Source: UBA9980 sp964436235 (GTDB lineage: Bacteria; Muiribacteriota; UBA9980). Taken from it: a stretch of DNA of 35,896 nucleotides. Positions 33,409-35,896 of this stretch are shown piece after piece; the stretch's first letter is position 1, and each line of letters begins with the position of its first letter. The notes below the pieces were generated by a model. That model saw nothing but the letters and a program-made list of their open reading frames with translations. It ran no database searches and was not told where the DNA came from. The stretch covers positions 1-35,896 of the forward strand of contig CAYTCW010000035.1 in NCBI GenBank assembly GCA_964436235.1, written 5' to 3'. The translations under genes were made by a program, and so were the position numbers.

Positions 33409-34632
33409 TTATAAATTGATATTATATTTATCGATTTTATTTCTGACGCTTTTTTCGTTTAGTTCAAAAAAATCCGCGGCCCGCGATCTAACGCCGGTGC
33501 CNNNNNNNNNNNNNNNNNNNNNNNNNNNNNNNNNNNNNNNNNNNNNNNNNNNNNNNNNNNNNNNNNNNNNNNNNNNNNNNNNNNNNNNNNNNNNNNNNNN
33601 NGATATTTCTTTAATATTAGTTTTTAATGATTTATTGAATTTATTGATGAAATATTTAGCCAGCAGGGCTATATCTTCTTTTCTATCGCGTAACGGCGGC
33701 AGTTTGACGGTAACCGTGTTAATTCTATAGTAAAGGTCTTCTCTGAATTTTTGCTCGGCCACCGCGGCTTCGAGATTGACGTTGGTGGCAAATATTAAGC
33801 GTACGTCGATTTTGCGCGGCTTGACCGAGCCGACCGGTTCTATTTCGCGTTCCTGAATGGCGCGTAGAAGTTTAGCCTGCGTGGCAGTGGACATTTCGCC
33901 GATCTCATCCAAAAATAAAGTGCCGCCGTCGGCGGCTTCGAATTTGCCGAGTTTATCGGCATGAGCTCCCGTGAAAGAGCCTTTCATGTGTCCGAATAAT
34001 TCGCTTTCGATAAGCTCGGCGGGAATAGCCGAGCAGTTGATTTTGATAAATGCCATATTTTTGCGCTCGCTGTTATAATGGATAAGGTTGGCAAATACTT
34101 CTTTGCCAGTGCCGCTTTCGCCGCGTATTAATATGCTTGCGGCGGTGCGCGCGGCTTTAATGGATTTCTGCACTTCTTCCATCAACTTAGGACTGGTGCC
34201 GCAAATAGATTCGGCGCTGTACCCGCTTTCAATGTCGCGCCTGAGCTGCTTTACTTCTTCGACGAGCATTTTATTTTTAAGTAATTTAAATATAACGCGG
34301 TCGAGTTCCGCAAGATCGAGCGGCTTGGTTAAAAAATCGGAAGCCCCGGCTTTAAGGCATGAGACGGCTATATCGACGTCGCCGAAAGCCGTCATTACTA
34401 TAATCGTAATTTCCGGATTTATGGCTTTAACTTCTTTGATTATATCTAAGCCCGTCGCATCGGGTAGTTTATAATCGGTAAGTATTAAGTCGAGACGGTC
34501 GGAGCTCAAAATATCGAGCGCGTTTTTTTTAGAAGCGGTGCTCGATACCGCGAAGCCTTTCTTGGAAAGTATCTTTGATATAAGTTCGGCCTGGTTTTTT
34601 TCATCTTCAATAATTAATATATTGTATTTCAT
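33409..34632 (-). CDS. NtrC-type sigma54-dependent response regulator (gapped)
   Basis: This regulator activates sigma54 promoters after phosphorylation by the kinase encoded just upstream on the same strand. Receiver domain (about 3-120) with D10, E11, phospho-acceptor D53, T81 and K103. The AAA+ domain has Walker A Gly-Glu-Ser-Gly-Thr-Gly-Lys-Glu (171-178), the sigma54-contact loop as Gly-Ser-Phe-Thr-Gly-Ala (218-223, a common variant of GAFTGA) and Walker B Gly-Thr-Leu-Phe-Leu-Asp-Glu-Ile (237-244). A 100-N gap replaces the end of the AAA+ domain and the start of the Fis-type DNA-binding domain. Its helix-turn-helix (Ala-Ala-Asp-Phe-Phe-Glu-Leu-Asn) resumes before the stop. The 407 codons shown are about 50 short of the usual 450-470, so the gap is longer than 100 bases. 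GAAGGTG lies 8 nt before the ATG. The intergenic space to the kinase is 28 bp. Confidence 0.95.
   Translation of the reverse strand: MKYNILIIEDEKNQAELISKILSKKGFAVSSTASKKNALDILSSDRLDLILTDYKLPDATGLDIIKEVKAINPEITIIVMTAFGDVDIAVSCLKAGASDFLTKPLDLAELDRVIFKLLKNKMLVEEVKQLRRDIESGYSAESICGTSPKLMEEVQKSIKAARTAASILIRGESGTGKEVFANLIHYNSERKNMAFIKINCSAIPAELIESELFGHMKGSFTGAHADKLGKFEAADGGTLFLDEIGEMSTATQAKLLRAIQEREIEPVGSVKPRKIDVRLIFATNVNLEAAVAEQKFREDLYYRINTVTVKLPPLRDRKEDIALLAKYFINKFNKSLKTNIKEIXXXXXXXXXXXXXXXXXXXXXXXXXXXXXXXXXXGTGVRSRAADFFELNEKSVRNKIDKYNINL
33502..33601. other. Assembly gap (100 N) in the sigma54 regulator
   Basis: A run of exactly 100 unknown bases. Comparison with NtrC-family proteins suggests about 90-100 residues are missing. 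Confidence 0.95.
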
Positions 34633-34660
34633 TGATATTCACCTTCAGTTAATAATAAAA

Positions 34661-35869
34661 TCAAGCCGGCAATTTAATGCTGAATTCAGTTTCCACCGGC
34701 GTGCTTTTAACTTTAATATCGCCGGCGTGCGCCTCTATTATCTTCTTGCTTAGAGCCAATCCTATACCGCTGCCTTCTATTTTGGTAGTAAAATAAAAAT
34801 CGAATATTTTATGGATATCGGAGTCTTTTATTTGCTCTCCGTTATTAGCGATGTTTATATATATAAATTTATTTTCAACGACGGTTTTAATTTTAATGTG
34901 TCCGCCGTCGGAAATAGCTTCAGCGGCGTTTTTAAGAATATTAAAAACCACCTGATATAAAAGAGCTTCGTCCGCGGAGCATTTAACGCCGCCGTTTTCG
35001 CTTTTAACGAATTCGACACGCGCTTTTTTCTGTTCGAATACGGGCGCGATAACCTTAACGGCCTTATCGATAAGTTTATTTATATCGGCAAGCTCTTTAT
35101 GTAATATTATATCTTTTGAATATTGCATGAATCTGGTAACCGTTTCGTCGAGCCGTTTAATTTCATCTTTAATTATATTAAGACATTCATTGACTTCATC
35201 TTTGTTATGCGGGGAATTTGCCGTAACAGGCTTAAATATGTCAATTTTATCGCCGCTGTCATTTGTGCCGCCGATTAACTGAAGCGATAAGTGTATCGCG
35301 TTGAGCGGGTTTCTTATTTCATGCGCTAACCCGCGAGCTAATTTTTGCAGCGATTGATATTTTTGAGATTCCACTTCTGCTTTTAATGAAGAAGTATATG
35401 AAAAAAATATGAAATAAAGCGCGGTGAAGGCTAAGAATATGATAGTTAAAAAAACGATTGATTTTTTTGAATTAATAAACGAATAAAAATTAATTTTATA
35501 ATTATTTTTAACTTTAATTCGTGCAAAAATATCGCGCTGTGAGTTGTTTTCGTTAATTTGTATTTTTTTAAGATATATGTAAGAGTCTTCTTCGGAATCA
35601 TAGTACGATTGAAATTGTTTGTGACATTCATTAAAAATTTGTTCCGAATCTGCCGTACCAAGTATTTCGTATTCTATGCCGTCTTTAAAATATTTACCAG
35701 GCGCCGGATTTAATTTGATATTATCGATTACGGCCGGAAGTATTGTGTCAGTGATATAACTGCGCCCGCCGCGCGATTTATTTTGCGGTTCCTGCGCCAT
35801 AAAAATCGATATAAAAAAAACCATCGACAGTATTAAGACCATTAATAATTTGTGATTAAGTAACTTCAT
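34661..35869 (-). CDS. Membrane sensor histidine kinase (NtrB/AtoS-like partner)
   Basis: 402 residues. TM1 (about 8-25), a small extracytoplasmic domain (about 26-135) that I do not recognise, TM2 (about 137-159) and a short coiled coil. Then HisKA with phosphoacceptor H183 in Leu-Ala-His-Glu-Ile-Arg-Asn-Pro-Leu-Asn, and HATPase with the N box Asn-Ile-Leu-Lys-Asn-Ala-Ala-Glu-Ala, the Asn-Asn-Gly-Glu-Gln box and Gly-Ser-Gly-Ile-Gly-Leu-Ala. No HAMP or PAS domain is visible. It is transcribed ahead of the sigma54 response regulator, 28 bp apart, forming a cognate pair. The ATG has AGAAGG 8 nt upstream, at the edge of the window, so its promoter lies mostly outside. The stimulus is unknown. Confidence 0.94.
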   Translation of the reverse strand: MKLLNHKLLMVLILSMVFFISIFMAQEPQNKSRGGRSYITDTILPAVIDNIKLNPAPGKYFKDGIEYEILGTADSEQIFNECHKQFQSYYDSEEDSYIYLKKIQINENNSQRDIFARIKVKNNYKINFYSFINSKKSIVFLTIIFLAFTALYFIFFSYTSSLKAEVESQKYQSLQKLARGLAHEIRNPLNAIHLSLQLIGGTNDSGDKIDIFKPVTANSPHNKDEVNECLNIIKDEIKRLDETVTRFMQYSKDIILHKELADINKLIDKAVKVIAPVFEQKKARVEFVKSENGGVKCSADEALLYQVVFNILKNAAEAISDGGHIKIKTVVENKFIYINIANNGEQIKDSDIHKIFDFYFTTKIEGSGIGLALSKKIIEAHAGDIKVKSTPVETEFSIKLPA

Positions 35870-35896
35870 TGAATTACCTTCTTATTTTTTAGATTA

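Noticed and set aside
1..35896. tRNA, rRNA genes and CRISPR arrays
   Set aside because: I looked through all intergenic stretches and saw no cloverleaf with a T-loop, no rRNA sequence and no regularly spaced repeats.

Overview
The window is a compact, AT-rich bacterial chromosome segment built around a replication origin. It reads with the standard bacterial code: TGA is a normal stop in recF and in the ftsB-like and kinase genes, and is used once as a selenocysteine codon in selD. The marker genes (DnaA, RecF, DciA, RemB, GyrB, GyrA), a periplasmic-type sensor kinase and an exported giant HEAT protein suggest an uncultured, deep-branching bacterium, possibly one of the low-GC candidate phyla. 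I cannot place it further from sequence alone. Three runs of exactly 100 N (10173-10272, 16939-17038, 33502-33601) look like scaffold-gap placeholders, so gyrB, a hybrid kinase and an NtrC-type regulator are incomplete.

Layout. 1-1987: an unrecognised orphan gene behind a good sigma70-type promoter. 2029-5341: an operon for sulfur and selenium mobilisation: three-domain NifU, cysteine desulfurase, and a selenophosphate synthetase that is itself a selenoprotein (in-frame UGA plus hairpin). 5342-5668: oriC with DnaA boxes, an AT-rich tract and a DnaA-trio-like tract. 5669-13842: dnaA, recF, a DciA-like gene with a Cys-rich extension, remB, gyrB and gyrA. dnaN is missing from its usual place. 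13930-15325: an FtsB/DivIC-like protein and FolE2. 15350-17140: a receiver-PAS-GAF-histidine kinase whose only plausible start is ATT. 17234-22693 (minus): an exported 1819-residue HEAT-repeat protein. 22918-23844: a PAS-LuxR regulator. 24088-31520: a chemosensory operon cheA-cheW-mcp-cheB-cheR without cheY. 31633-33330: a B12-binding-type radical SAM protein. 33409-35869 (minus): a sensor kinase and its sigma54-dependent response regulator.

How they work together. The desulfurase can supply sulfur to NifU for Fe-S assembly and, by family precedent, selenium to SelD, which explains the operon. The origin block combines initiator, helicase-loader candidate, recombination mediator and gyrase. 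The right half is dominated by signal transduction.

Most notable points: an exact 38-bp leader duplication flanking the HEAT gene, which suggests that a 5.7-kb block was inserted between two signalling genes; ATT-only starts in selD and the hybrid kinase; a DciA/Cys-cluster fusion; and a recurring Trp-x-Pro module in the HEAT protein.
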